A DNA stretch of 64,000 bases from Hanleya hanleyi (lineage: Eukaryota; Mollusca; Polyplacophora; Lepidopleurida; Hanleyidae). The DNA is taken from contig JAVTVY010008113.1 of NCBI GenBank assembly GCA_036873755.1, positions 1-64,000 on the forward strand, in the 5' to 3' direction. Shown here piece after piece: positions 22,292-34,469 of this stretch (position 1 is its first letter; each line of letters starts with the position of its first letter). The notes under the pieces were generated by a model, which did not search any database, was not told where the DNA came from, and saw only the letters and a program-made list of their open reading frames with translations. The position numbers were made by a program, and so were the translations under genes.

Positions 22292-22347
22292 AGAGAGAGA
22301 GTTAAGGTTTAACGTCGCATTCCGCAATATTTCAGCTATATAGCGTC
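22292..22347 (+). mobile_element. SINE-like 5' fragment
   Basis: (GA)n then GTTAAGGTTTAACGTCGCAT and GCAATATTTCAGCTATATAGCG. It resembles the head of a repeat I know from mollusc sequences. A second, shorter copy lies reversed at 58362-58410. Only about 56 bp are present. Confidence 0.4.
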
Positions 22348-22349
22348 AT

Positions 22350-23180
22350 GGACAGAGAGTATGTATATGGATTTGAACGGAGTATGTATACATGGACGTG
22401 AACAGAGTACATGTAGAATGACATGCACAGAGTACATTTACATGGACAAGGAACATGTATATTGACAGAGTACATGTACATGAACAAATTACATGCACAG
22501 AATACATGGAGATGCGCAGAGTCCATGTGCATTAAATACAGGGAAGATATTGAATAATACAGGACAGATATGGTATAATACAGGACAGATATGGTATAAT
22601 GCAGCACAGATTCGGTATAATACTGGACAGATATGGTATAATACAACACAGATATGGTATAATACAGAACATATATTGTATAATACAGGACATATATGAT
22701 ACAATACAGGACATATGGTATAATACAACACAGATTTGGTATAATACAGGACAGATACTGTATAATACAGCACAGATTTGATATAATACAGAACATATAT
22801 GGTGTAATAGAGGACAAATATGATGAATACAGGACATTTGGTATAAAACAGGACAGATATGGTATAACACAGGACAGATATGGTATAATTCAGCACAGAT
22901 ATGGTATATGCTAGACGGATGTGGTATAATTTAGGACAAATATTATATGATACAGAACATATATGGTACAATACAGGACAGATATGGTATAATACAGCAC
23001 AGATTTGGTATAATGCAGGACAGATATGGTATAATACGGCACAGATATGGTATAACGTATGACAGATATGGTATAATAGAGGACAAATATGATATAATAC
23101 AGAACATATATTGTATAGTACAGGACATATATGGTACAATACAGGACATATGGAATAATACAGCACAGACATGGTAAGGA
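22350..23180. repeat. 21-bp satellite, block 2
   Basis: About 30 units with the GACAGATATGGTATAAT core and variants (AACATATAT, GCACAGATT). It is a longer version of 20175-20572. No promoter or start context. The open frame of about 280 residues on the minus strand is a 7-residue repeat made by the array. Confidence 0.85.
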
Positions 23181-23184
23181 GGGC

Positions 23185-23256
23185 GCCACCTGTCTTGTGA
23201 CAACTTCCGGTTCCGGTAACGTGACAGTAAACATGGAAAAACCCGGATGTAAGATG
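23185..23256. repeat. ~70-bp direct repeat flanking satellite, right copy
   Basis: Matches 22219-22290. Followed by (ACCCGGATG)-type words, CAACTGCGCATGCGCAAATTG and the LINE insertion point. Confidence 0.7.
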
Positions 23257-23394
23257 AGGACCCGGATGTAAAACCACAGTACCCGGATGGAAGACGGAGG
23301 AACGACGGGAACAACCCACTGGCCAACTGCGCATGCGCAAATTGGCGCGACTTCCAATGAGAACAAGCCAGTCTGGCCCACGAGAGCTTTACAG

Positions 23395-25362
23395 TGATAT
23401 ATATAAATCCTTATTTATTGAGGGTAACTCAATCAGTTATAAACTGTTCTTCCAAGAGGCCCTCCAAAACAAAAGTGTACAAAATATCAAATGTCATAGT
23501 TAATACTGTACAACAACGTGGTCAAATAAATATTTAAACATCTCAGGAGAATAATCACACAATCGCAAGCTAGACTACATGTATGTACGATAACGTTAAG
23601 AATAATATTATAGTTACACAAAATCCTGGCCTATTTTATACGGCTTGGAGGCCCAAAGAGAGGGTGCCTCTTTCAGGTTATTATCAAGAGAGTTCCATAG
23701 TTTAGCTCCATTGTATTGCATGCTTTGTTTCAAATATTCTGTTCTTGGTCGTGGTAGGTATATGTTGTTGTTCTCGGAGGATCTTAGGTTTCTATCAGTT
23801 ACCTCATGAACATATTTGAATAGAGTATTGAGGTATGGAGGGCATAGACTGTGGGTGATTTTATACATGAAGGCTGCTTTCTGATATTCTATTCGATCAT
23901 ACACACTAAGCCAGTTTAGTTGTTGTAGAAGTGAGTTTGTTGGAGCTAAATAATGTGCATTCAGTATGATTCAAGCAGCTCGCTTTTGTAGTTTAAAAAT
24001 TCTATCTATCTGAGAATTGGATGAATTGCCCCAGATTGTGCTCCAGTAGTCCATGTGAGGAAGGATATAAGCATTATAATACATTATTTTGGCATCTTTT
24101 CTCAGTAAATGTCTATTACGGTAAAGTACACCAAGTTTGGAAGAAATCTTGTTACAAATAGAGTCAATGTGAGTCTGCCAGTTGAGTGACTGTTCAATAC
24201 AGAGACCCAATATCTTATCTTGGACAACAGTCTGTAATTCGGTACCATTAATTTTGACCTTAATGTCTTGATTTAGTGTCCTTAGGTTGTGTGCTGTTGT
24301 GAGAAGAATGGTGGTAGATTTATCTATGTTAATAAACATTTTGTTTTGGTGACACCATCTTTCGATGACCTTCAAATCCAGACTGATCAGTCTTTCTAAT
24401 TCAGGTATACTTGTGGCATGGTTATATACAGTTGTATCATCAGCATATAGATCAATGGTGCTTGAAAGATCACATAATAACAAGTCATTTACAAAGATAA
24501 TGAATATTAGGGGCCCAAGAATGGACCCCTGGGGTACCCCAGCATGTATTAAGAGAGGGTCAGACATGTGATCATCTATGTTAACAGACTGTTTCCTTTC
24601 ATTTAAATATGATTCCATCCAATTCAGAGCATGCACATCAAGTTTGTAAAGTTTAAGTTTTTCCAGAACAATTTTGTGGTTGATCGTATCAAAGGCTTTC
24701 TTAAAATCAAGCTTTGCGCAACCGACAAGCTCTCCTTTGTCAACTGATGATAACCAAGATTCCACCATTTTTGTAAGAGCACTGTGACATGAATGGCTTG
24801 CACGGAAACCTGATTGGTTATCACAAAGTAAACTGAATTTTGACATATATGCATAAAGATGGTCATGGACATGTCTTTCAATAATTTTAGAAAGTGTTGA
24901 AAGTATGGATATAGGTCTGTAGTTTTCTGGCAACTCAGAGTCGCCAGATTTGAAAATGGGAATTACTTTAGCAAGTTTCCATTTTTCCGGAAATACTCCC
25001 ATTTCTATGCTTAGATTAATGATATCAGCTAAAGGTTCAGCTATGATTGCTGCAGAAAGGTGAAGAAATTTTGGACCTATAAGATCAGGTCCAGTACTCT
25101 TTCGTGTGTTCAGGTTTAGTAGGTGTTTGTGCACTTTTTCAATGCTAATTGACGGAATGCTAAATTTATTTTCTTCAGGGACTGGAATACCAGGGGATTG
25201 ATGGACTTAAGCAACTGGGAAGGAATGTTTGTGTAGTAAGAGTTCATTTCATTTGCTATTTCTTTTTCCTATTTCTCGAAGAACTTTCCAAATATTTTCT
25301 GGTTTACTTTTGTTATCCTTTATCAGATTCTCAAAATGGTCCTTCTTAGCTTTATGTAATAG
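23395..25362 (-). mobile_element. 5'-truncated LINE (CR1/L2-like), minus strand
   Basis: The insertion lies in a CRE-family repeat: the flanks read CGAGAGCTTT|ACAG and ACAG|ATACCCCACACAA, as in uninterrupted relatives. ACAG (23391-23394 and 25363-25366) is a probable 4-bp target duplication. The element's 3' end is at the left. It ends in TATATATCA without a long poly-A. The endonuclease domain is absent. Confidence 0.75.
23614..25340 (-). pseudogene. LINE reverse transcriptase, truncated and interrupted
   Basis: The minus-strand frame from 25134 reads through the RT core: NYRPISILSTLSKIIE, QSGFRASHSCHSAL, KLDFKKAFDTINH (first catalytic Asp), GVPQGSILGPLIFIIFVNDL, then YADD (24436-24447). 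The C-terminal connector is LQKRAA followed by TGA at about 23968, where relatives keep Arg (a probable CpG C-to-T change). The same frame resumes with IILNAHYLAPTNS and ends at 23614. Upstream, about 25140-25340 holds the end of the preceding linker (KAKKDHFENLIKDNKSKPE) in a shifted frame. No apurinic endonuclease domain remains. Family: Jockey/CR1 superfamily; CR1 versus L2 cannot be settled by eye. Confidence 0.8.
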
Positions 25363-25519
25363 ACAGATACCCCACACAATCCATTTGACAAGAGATGGTC
25401 CCTCAATCACTCAACAAACTTCCACGAATCCACAAAATGCCTGCTTTCTATACTACGGCCAGACTGTGCATGCGCAAAATGATGAAAACGAACGATACAT
25501 TAGTCCAGTTGGATCCCAC

Positions 25520-27560
25520 TCACTCACTCACTCACTCACCGTCGTTAGTGCGTATTTCTCCTCCTCCTCCTCACTTACTCAATCACTCACTCACACTCAC
25601 TCACTCACTCACACGCGCGCATACACTCATTGCGCATTGCGCCGCAAGGTCAATAGGACTCGAAATGCGCTTTTATACTACTAATCCTTCCTTCACTACC
25701 CCTACTGATGACGTCACCAATGACGTCACAGATGACATGAACATCCCTCAAATCGGGGTCTGCACCCTGAAAACTACAAAATGACACCCCACATGACGCA
25801 TTCGGACCAAGGATGGTCCATCTCTACACCAAATACCTCCCTTCACTGCCCCAAAATGCCCACTTTGGCCACTACTCCTACTGATGACGTCATCGATGAC
25901 GTCACAGATGCTGTGGACAGCCCTCAAATCGGGGTCTACACCCCGAGAGCTACAAAATGACACACCACACGACACATTCGGACCAACAGTGGTCCACCTC
26001 TACCCCAAACACACACCCACGCACCCCCAAAATGACCACTTTACTTACTACACCCAACTGCGCATGCGCAGATTGATTCGGCTTGCAATAAAAAACACAC
26101 GCCATTCTGACTCTACCCTACAAAGCTTCACTTTGACACCTCCCACGACCCATTGGGAACCATAGTAGTCCATCTCTACCCCAAACACACCCCACGCACC
26201 CCCAAAATGCCTGCTTTCTATACTATGCGCAGAATATTGAAACCTCCACGAGAGCTTCAAAATAAGACCTCATACGACACCATAGGACCACTAGGGGCTC
26301 ACCTAGACCCCAAAACCTCCACCCAGGATGGACCTATACCCCCATATCCCGTATGGGCCTATATGGGCCTATATACAGACCTACCCGGTACTTTTCGAAA
26401 AATTTCACCGTTTACCTTCGAGACCCTTCCCATCGTGTTGTTCGTGGCGAGACGTGAAAAACAAGACCAAACAACCCATAGTAAAACCCACAAAAAATTT
26501 CCCACGATGGACCTATACCCCCATAGCCAGTATGGGACTATATGGGCCTATATACAGACCTACCCGGTACTTTTCGAAAAATTTCACCTCTTACCTCCGA
26601 GACCCCTCCTATCGTGTTTTTCTTGGCGAGACGAGAAAAACAAGCCCAAACAACCCATAGTAAAACCCACAATAAATTTCCCAGTATAGACCCATGCCCT
26701 CATAGCCAGTATGGGATTATATGGGCCTATATACAGACCTACCCGGTACTTTTCGAAAAATTTCACCGCTTAGCTCCGGGACCCCTCCCATCGTGTTTTT
26801 CGTGGCGAGACGAGAAAAACAAAACCAAACAACCCATAGTAAAACCTACGAAAAATTTCCCAGTATGGACCTATACCCCCATAGCCAGTATGGGGCTATA
26901 TTCAGATCTACCCGGTACTTTTCGAAAAATCTCACCGCTTCACTTCGAAACCCCTCCCATCGTGTTTTTCGTGGCGAGACGAGAAAAACAAGACCAAAAA
27001 ACCCATAGTAAAATTAAAAAAAATAATGACCCCCATACCCATACAGGCATTTTCCCGTATATTGTATAATACAGGCCCCTATTGTAGGAGTAAAGTCCGT
27101 GTTCCGCTTTTTATTTATTTGTTTATTTTTTTCTGTGATAGCCCTGAAGCGGGGATACCTCACTCGACCCAATCGGTCCACTAGCGGTCTGAAGAATTTT
27201 TCCCCGGCTCCCCACGTATTTGGGAATCCAAGTCCCCGACGTCAGCGAAATCCTAGTACCCGTCCATTGGTTCTTTTATCGATCGCTCATTGGCTCTTTT
27301 TCTCGACCGCTGATTGGTGCGAATGGAACTGCCCACCTAGCCCCCGGTTAATTTACAATCCCCTTTTTGTGTTCAAGCTCTGTATACGAAAATGCCAGGT
27401 TAAATGAAAATGGAAATACCCCGATGGAAAAAGAATGACGCAACTGACTCCCCAGTGGGAAACCCAGTGGGGAAACCCCCGGAATGTCCCCGCTCCAAGG
27501 TCACTACATGCATTGCAGAACTGCACAGCCCAGAACAAGTCAATACATGCCTTGATCACG
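25520..27560. repeat. Right long inverted repeat of element C
   Basis: Reverse complement of 20573-21930 up to about 27185. The outer part (CCACTAGCGG...CCACGTATTTGGGA...) continues to about 27560 and matches 5940-6050 in reverse, so the left arm has lost that end. It includes CRE pairs (25885-25892 and 25897-25904), GCGCATGCGC at 26060-26069, four ~180-bp GCCAGTATGGG units (26325-27010) and ATTGG sites at 27268-27318. No gene. Confidence 0.75.
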
Positions 27561-28800
27561 TGATCGCCAAGTGACAACCTCCTTAAATTTTACCCGGGGG
27601 AACAAATAAGTAGGTCAAACAGCGTTCAGCCGTGTTTTATATACTACTTACAGTTATGAAATGTAAAAAAAATATATAATATTAGGCATCTATGGAAAGA
27701 CGGCAAATTCGACATCATTATCAGGACTTCGTTATGTCAAGTTTAACATAAACGTCAGCACGTCAGTGTATCGATCGATCTGTTAGGATAGCTTGGTTAA
27801 TGGTTACCCATAGTAGTTCTGGATTTAAATAGATCAAGGGGGCTTTCCCTAAATCATTCCAATCAGTGAACGCGCTAAGCTAACCGATTACCCCAATCCG
27901 CTGCGAGGTATGAGATTTGACAGATTTGAATTTCATCGCTGGCCAAAATACTTTGATGTCAGGCTGAAATCGTCATCGGATGTCAAAGCAAAAATCGCAG
28001 GTTTGGATACCGACATGCTTATTCAAAACAAACGCGGTAGATGAACTGTACGAGATTGTATAACACAGGCAACGACGCGAGAACTCATTCGAATCACCAA
28101 AAATGTCCAGGTAAACCCTTTGCGAGGATTTAGGATTTACCTGGACGTGTGAAGATGCGACATGACATGAGTATGACGCCATAATATCTAAAGTATGACA
28201 AATTTCTTGCCTGTCTCTTAACTTCTTACTATCATTGATTAATTTACCTAAAATGCACTTGATCTATATTCTGCCCTATTGTAGTGGTACGGTAATAGAG
28301 GAGTTAATCTATACCATTCTATGTGTCTTCGTGGTCATTTGCTGTAAATGAACATATTTTTCTCAATGCCCTGCTTTAACTCAAAACAGCAATCCATTAG
28401 TAGATGAGTGTGACTTCATAGCTTATTTATTTATACTGAGATATATTTTAGAACATTTACAATTAATACGGATGCAAAGTAAGTGGGTTGCCAGGAAGAT
28501 TCTCCACGTTAAATCCATTCAATATCTGCCGGCAATATTTGACGATGAAATTGTCAAAGTATATTGTCATTGGCATCGTTTTAATATATTTTCATATTAC
28601 TAGATGCAAAATATTGTAGACACATTTGCAGTAGTCATTTACTAGGGTACTACGTTCTTATACAACACAAGTTACCTCCCACAGTAAGCCCACTGCATTT
28701 TGCACTGATCGTATCCGATTACGGTACTTTTTCATATATATTTTACCTAATCCTGACGTCGTCGTGACATAATCATTGAAGACGTTTTTATATAGATTCG
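27561..28800. other. No recognised feature
   Basis: AT-rich, with no repeat shared elsewhere that I could see and no credible gene. 28830-28950 contains a segment (CTCGCTCGCTCTTGGAGGTAT) whose reverse complement recurs at about 41118-41150, outside the other end of the 30.3-40.75 kb element. Confidence 0.35.
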
Positions 28801-28950
28801 CCCCATTATACTTTAGAACATTTCAAGTGTATAGCCACGGTTGAGGACTAGGAGGATGCTACCTCTCTCACCAACAGCACGTCCAACTACACGATATACA
28901 ACCGATAATGCACCTCTAGAGGTACTCGCTCGCTCTTGGAGGTATAGACA

Positions 28951-30115
28951 TGGTAGGCCGTAGGGGACAAAAATCGCCATTTGGTGTAGACACATATTAT
29001 TAGCCAATCACAGAGCTGTTTTACGTGTAGACATTAATTATTATCTGTCTACATACAATTTAATTCGATGTGATATCGAATTATTTTATATCCGTATACA
29101 TATTATTTAGATACTGCATCAAATATTTCGATGCTACATCAAATTGATTTGTATACCCATTCAAATCATTTAGATACTGTATTGGATCAATTTGTATCCG
29201 TATACATATTATTTAGGTATGGCATCCCAATATTTAAATTGTGGCTGACCGTAGGGGACAAAAATCGGCATTTGGTGTAGACACCTATTATTAGCCATTC
29301 ACAGAGCTGTTTTACGTGTAGACATTAATTATTATATGTCTACATACAATTTAATTCGATATCGTATCGAATTATTTTATATCCGTATACATATTATTTA
29401 GATACTTCATCAAATATTTCAATGCTACATCAAATTAATTTGTATACGCATTGTAGATGATTTAGATACTGTATCGAATCATTTTGTATCCGTATACATA
29501 TTATTTAGGTATGGCATCCTAAATATATTTCGATGTAGCATCGTATTGAACCAATGAAATCGTCGAAATTATAGACACCATAAATCAGTTCCGCTCCTTT
29601 TATCACTACAGCCAATAGAATCAACTTTTATGAAAAAGTTTTTTGGTTGCTCCATTTCTACAGGAAACAGAACATTTTGTGGCGGAAGCGATTACTGCAT
29701 GTCATACATACTTCCAGTGGTCGTGATTGAATGAATTATGTATGACATATGTAATGAATTATGTATGACATACATAAAACTGTGATATGATTGACTGAAA
29801 TGTGTCTACACCAAATAGCTATTTTTGTCCTCTGTGGCCCATCACACTTTTAAATATTGGGATGCCATATATAAATAATATGTAAACGGATACGAAATGA
29901 TTTGGATGGGGATACAAATAAATTTGATGTAGCATCGAAATATTTGATACAGTATCTAAATAATATGTATACGGATATAAAATAATTCGATATGATATCG
30001 AATCAAATTGTATGTAGACATATAATAATTAATGTCAACACGTAAAACAGCTCTGTGATTGGCTAATAATATGTGTCTACACCAAATGGTGATTTTTGTC
30101 CCCTACGGCCTACCA
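28951..30115. repeat. AT-rich repeat, two direct units and one inverted unit
   Basis: The unit has GGCCGTAGGGGACAAAAATC, TTGGTGTAGACAC, GCCAATCACAGAGCTGTTTT, then ATACATATTATTTAGATAC-type words. Units: 28951-29247, 29248-29530 and reversed 29805-30115. The central 29531-29804 differs. It resembles a foldback or MITE-like family. No coding capacity. Confidence 0.7.
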
Positions 30116-30327
30116 TATATAGAAGGGTTATCTCAGAGTGAAAATGGAATGATCCGCTCCAAATTCGTTTCTGTGGCGTATATATCTTTATTTTCCTTTC
30201 TTTTCTTCATCGCACGGAACAAACCAATAACCATAGAACACATCAAGATGCCGATCCAAAGCGTGCGATTGTTAATACCGGAACAGGTGCAGAAAAAAAT
30301 GCACTGTTGTACATCGATTTCTGATGT

Positions 30328-30333
30328 CATAGA
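30328..30333. repeat. Left target-site duplication of Polinton B (CATAGA)
   Basis: CATAGA precedes the left TIR; CATGGA follows the right TIR (40751-40756). Five of six bases agree. A 6-bp target duplication is characteristic of Polintons. Confidence 0.6.
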
Positions 30334-32279
30334 AGTAGTAAACAGAGTGCATTACAGCGCAAGTTGACCTTTGACCTCAGAAATTTGCATATCACATGAC
30401 AGAGGTCAAAGGTCAATGAGTGCACTTGAGCTGACCTGTATCCTTTCATCCCGTCTCTGACCTTGGATCATGTTTAGACATGTTAGGGGGTTCCTCCGCG
30501 GTGATGTGGTTTGGCGGTGATGCGGTCTGCCTCCGCGGGCAGAAAGTAGTCCCAAATACGTGGGTTTTCATGAGAATGTTCGGCAATCTTCAGGGGCGAG
30601 ATCTCATTTTAGTGGACTGATTGGGTCGAGTGAGATGTCAAAGTGAAGCGCTCTTCCAGGGCCATTCAGTCATGGGTGGGTGTATGTAAATTTAAGATTT
30701 GTCCCGAAAATATAAAAAGCGGAACACGGACTTTACCCCTAAAATAGGGGAAAACTCCTATCAACTCTATCCCAAAGGGCTAATATCGGTCCCTGGCTTA
30801 TCGGGGCCTGCTGAGAGAGATAGGGTGGGGGAGTGGGTGTATGTAAAATTAGGATTTGTCTCGAAAATATAAAAAGCGGAACACGGACTTTACCCCTAAA
30901 ATAGGGGAAAACTCCCATCAACCCTATCCCAAAGGGCTAATATCGGTCCCCGGGCGTATCGGGGTCTGCCTATCAAGTCATGGGTGGCTGTATGTAAATT
31001 TAGGATTTGTCCCGAAAATATAAAAAGCGGAACACGAACTTTACCCCTACAATAGAGGAAAACTCCTATCAAGGGCGTATATTGACTCCCATTGACCTTT
31101 GACCTCCAGTATAGAGTGCGTATATTCACTATCATTGACCTTTGGCCTCAACAATTTGCATATCGTGACTTTTGACAGTCAATCAGAAGCTAGTATTTTG
31201 ACCTCGTCTGACTGTATGGAATGCATGTACTGACTTGGTTCTGGGGGTTTTCCATCACGGGGAGTGCGCAGGTGTATGACGTCCCTTCCGGTCTGCGTGA
31301 ATCGGGCGTGACCTGGGTATATGGGATGCATGTACTGACTTGGTTCTGGAGTTTTTCCATCACGGGGAGGTCACGTGATCAGTTCAAGGTCATATCCAGT
31401 ATAGAGTGCGTATATTCACTACCATTGGCCTTTGACCTCAAAAATTTGCATATCGTGACCTTTGATAGCCAATCAGAAGCGAGTATTTTGACCTCGTCTG
31501 GCTGTATGGAATGCATGTACTGACTTGGTTCTGGGGGTTTTCCATCACGGTTGTGCGCAGGTGTGGGGTATGACGTCACTTCCGGTCTGCGTGAATCGGG
31601 CGTGACCTGGGTATGGGATGCATGTACTCACTTGGTTCTGGGGGTTTTTCCATCACGGAGAGGTCACGTGATCAAATTAGTTCAAGGTCATTTGAATGAT
31701 AGGAATGCATGTACTGACCTGTTCATTCATCCGTGAACTTGTTTAGATCCGGGTCATTCATTGTGGTGGGTTCTGCGCAAGTGTGTGACGTCACTTCCGG
31801 TTTCACTAAAACTACCTCCAAACCCAGAAGAGTTCCAATTTTCCCTTAGACGTAGGGTCCGGATTTTACATCCGGGTTTTCCCCGGCCAGGCCGCAGTGC
31901 GCACGGATTATCAGGCCGCACGCCTGCGCGGCATCACCGGAAGTGCGCGGGTGAATTTCGGGTCAAAAGGTCACATCTTTGTCACGTGGCTTGGTGGCGC
32001 CCCTGGTGGATGGCAATGTCCAGTCATCTCCGGCAATGCCCGGCCCTCTTCGGGACAATACATAGACTTTATCCATCCTTCCGAAGCATCCATGTATAGA
32101 GGAGGGTCTCCGACAATATTATCATATATTTATCCATGTTAAATGACCAGTGGGGAACCCTCAGTTTTCCCCAGAACCGCAATGGCACGAACTAATACAT
32201 GAAACCATGGAACTTATAGTAATAAACTTAATCTATAGGTGTTGGACGAGTCTCCACTCGCCGTCTTCTTGGTATTTAC
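30334..32279. repeat. Left terminal inverted repeat of Polinton B
   Basis: Pairs with 39113-40750. Order inward: DR1 sites (30365-30377, 30403-30415), CCGCGG-type GC block, three 155-bp units (about 30670-31070), DR1 at 31093-31105, a ~284-bp unit present twice (from about 31108 and 31394; only once in the right arm), CACTTCCGG/CACGTGATC words, and an inner segment ending GACGAGTCTCCACTCGCCGT. No gene; matching open frames at 32150 and 39241 merely reflect the repeat. Confidence 0.85.
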
Positions 32280-32374
32280 CTGCACCTCGAACCTCTATAG
32301 TTTTTCACTCCACCTGTTGCTCTTGTAACTCCTCGTCAAAAAATTTGTGCTGGAATGCCCGCTCTTAACCTAGA

Positions 32375-32505
32375 CCAAAACATGTAATTGGTCGGTGGGC
32401 TGATTTCATTGGCTCTCTATTTTACTGCAGTGCTCTTGTATTGTTTTTTGGACATTGATTGGTTACATTTGGTCCCATCCTAGGCCACTGATTGGCTACT
32501 TTCTC
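32375..32505. promoter_or_regulatory. CCAAT/ATTGG cluster inside left TIR
   Basis: Four to five ATTGG sites (AATTGGTCGG, CATTGGCTC, GATTGGTTAC, GATTGGCTAC) within 130 bp, just inside the TIR edge. Comparable to 5430-5715 and 27268-27318. Confidence 0.4.
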
Positions 32506-32654
32506 AACTGTGTTCAAGGCTAGTTTGACTGAATCCCCACATGTCTGTCATAGCCTTCACGGCCGCTTGTTTTATGCTCATATAGAAAACACACAAGACA
32601 GGGTTTTTTGATGAGATCTCATTTTGTTTTTTTATTCAGTGAACGACAACAACG

Positions 32655-32825
32655 TGAGAACAACCAGGTGAAAACTGAAGCCCAGAACAGGAGGCTTGTA
32701 CATTGAAATCGATAGAACTTAAGCCCACAACAGGGGGCTTTTCGTGAAAGAACTCAAGCCCAGAACAGGGGGCTTGTACATTGAAAGAACTTAAGCCCAG
32801 AACGGGGCTTGTACATTGAAATGAT
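32655..32825. repeat. Short tandem repeat (GCCCAGAACAGGGGGCTTGTACATTG)
   Basis: Four imperfect units, each with AAGCCCAGAACAGGGGGCTT, directly downstream of the protease fragment. Their self-complementary AAGCCC/GGGCTT could form hairpins in RNA. Confidence 0.7.
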
Positions 32826-33078
32826 CGACGGCCCAGTCATATACGAGTATATCTCGGTCTTCGGCCTTGGGGTATTCGTCAAACATCTGTACGATGGTAG
32901 ATACGGTCCTTCGCCGGCATCGATGATACAGGTAAAACAAGCAATATTGTCCGCACACGCTACTGGTCAGGCTCTGCAACGTTTGACTGTTCCAACACCA
33001 CGTCTCTGTACCTTGATCCATGAAGTCTGTTGAATCGAGATGGAGGGGTGGCAGGCCGTACGGGTCAAAGCACGGTGG
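32791..33078 (-). pseudogene. Adenovirus-type cysteine protease of Polinton, C-terminal half
   Basis: The minus-strand frame from 33078 (in-frame TAA just upstream) reads CFDPYGLPP, later LQSLTSSVCGQYCLFYLYHRC and ends near VYDWAVDHF. From family knowledge of the C5/adenain-like maturation protease, the Asp in FDPYG takes the acidic catalytic position, the Gln in LQS the oxyanion position, and the Cys of VCGQYC is the nucleophile. The region with the catalytic His is missing: the gene starts immediately after the major capsid stop (33099), so a deletion removed the 5' half. In virions such enzymes trim capsid precursors. This remnant should be inactive. Confidence 0.75.
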
Positions 33079-33098
33079 TTATCTGGTCTGTATCCATG

Positions 33099-34408
33099 TT
33101 AGGTGGAAAAGTCACACAGGACGTTGCGCGCCTTGTCCACTTGAATGATGTTGTCAAACTCGGCGTAGCAGATCACATTGACGGTGGCCCCGAGGGCTCC
33201 TGCAAAGTGGATTTCCAACCGTAAATTGCCTTGCCTGGCCAGGGCCAGCTGATGGACGTTCTCTAAGGTGGGGATCAGATCGAAACAGAACAACGTGTAT
33301 CCGTTCGCGTAGTCCTCCCGGCTGATCATATTCCCTTCGTCCAGGTTGATTTGACCGGTGGCTGTAAACAGGCTCTGATAGGCTCGAATGAAATTCCCGC
33401 GCCCAAAGTTCGGTGTTAAGGCCGTGGCTGGGACCTGTTGTCCGTCCACATGCAGGGCCACAAAATTGATGCCGAAATGTTGGAAGTCAAACGGGTTCTC
33501 TGGGTAGGCTCCGCTGAAACTGGTATTTTCCACACAGGCCAGGATCAATCGTTTGGGTAGTTCCCCCAGGAACAGGTTTCTTTGTTGGCGCTCGTATTTC
33601 CAGCAGGCACAGAGAACACTTTGGTTTGTACACGTCGGATAGGGTACTGGGCTGGTTCTGTTTCCAAGGCTTTCATGTGTCCCAATTGAACGGCTGGATT
33701 CCGTTTCACTTTTCGGACATACAGGACTGCGTCTTGGATGACAATCTTATAGTCAGCTGCATGCCCCTCTACGTTAGTGGCCATCAAGGCGAAGGTCGGA
33801 GGCGCCCGTATCAGTCGGATTTTGATGGGGATCTTGTTCAAGAGGTACCGGTCTTGCATGAAGAGGTCTGCGTGCAGTCGACCCATGAGATCCACCGAGA
33901 CGCCGTTCGCGGTGAAAGCCTTCCGTTTGTTATATCCCACATTGTCCACCGTGCCCATGTGCTCGGCTGTGTCCTGGTAAAATAAAGCGGCTGTCAGCTG
34001 AGATTCTTTAGCCTCACGTCCATACGACAACAGTGTTTCGATGTAGGCTCGATAGGCGTACGTGTTGGGCGAGTCACTGCTGAGTTTGTCGCTGATAAAA
34101 ATATCCACCTGTTGAAACATAGAGTGCAGCCAGAGATTCGTCGGGCCCACCGTTGCAGCTTGGACGATTCTGGAGCCATCCCCATTGACGACCTTGGCTT
34201 TCACATACAAGTATGTATGGGCTAAATCCACATAGGCCGTATCTGCATTACTGATGTTGAACTCGATGGGCCCTGTTTCGTTGATGCTGGAGAGCGGGAG
34301 ATGCTCCACCCATAACCCTTGTTCGGCACTGCTCTGTGTAGGCGGGACGGTCCACAAATCAAATGCACTGTTGGTGGAGGGGCAGGACTCTGCGTGGATT
34401 AAGGACAT
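33099..34408 (-). pseudogene. Polinton major capsid protein (double jelly-roll), one frame break
   Basis: About 436 residues if read across one break. The start ATG is at 34406-34408. Family hallmarks (the F54H12.2-like Polinton capsid): SAFDLWTVPPTQSS near the N-terminus, TYAYRAYIETLLSYG at about residue 120, LHADLFMQDRYLLN at about 190, YPIRRV...FSVPAG near 270, and after the break NPFDFQHFGIN, VDGQQVPA and SREDYANGYTLF. The break at about 33555 is a -1 shift in an AACAAAGAAACC context: the first frame stops at 33545 and the second runs to 33099. It forms the icosahedral shell if expressed. It follows the minor-capsid remnant and precedes the protease. The break may be a mutation, an assembly error or, less likely, programmed. 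Confidence 0.88.
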
Positions 34409-34469
34409 GTTTAAGAAAAGATATCCTGGGTCTTCGATGTGCGTCGTCGCTGGGTCGATCGTCGACTGA

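Noticed and set aside
22489..23340. A ~280-residue open frame of LYHIC/LYNICS-type heptads (and similar ones at 20162-20764)
   Set aside because: Produced by a 21-bp satellite whose period is a multiple of three. Open on both strands, no start context, pure repeat translation.
32150..32368. Matching open frames at 32150-32368 (+) and 39020-39241 (-)
   Set aside because: Both lie in the paired TIR ends; the similarity is repeat identity, not protein conservation.
33626..33985. Plus-strand open frame of 119 residues
   Set aside because: Antisense of the capsid gene, which has the conserved motifs.
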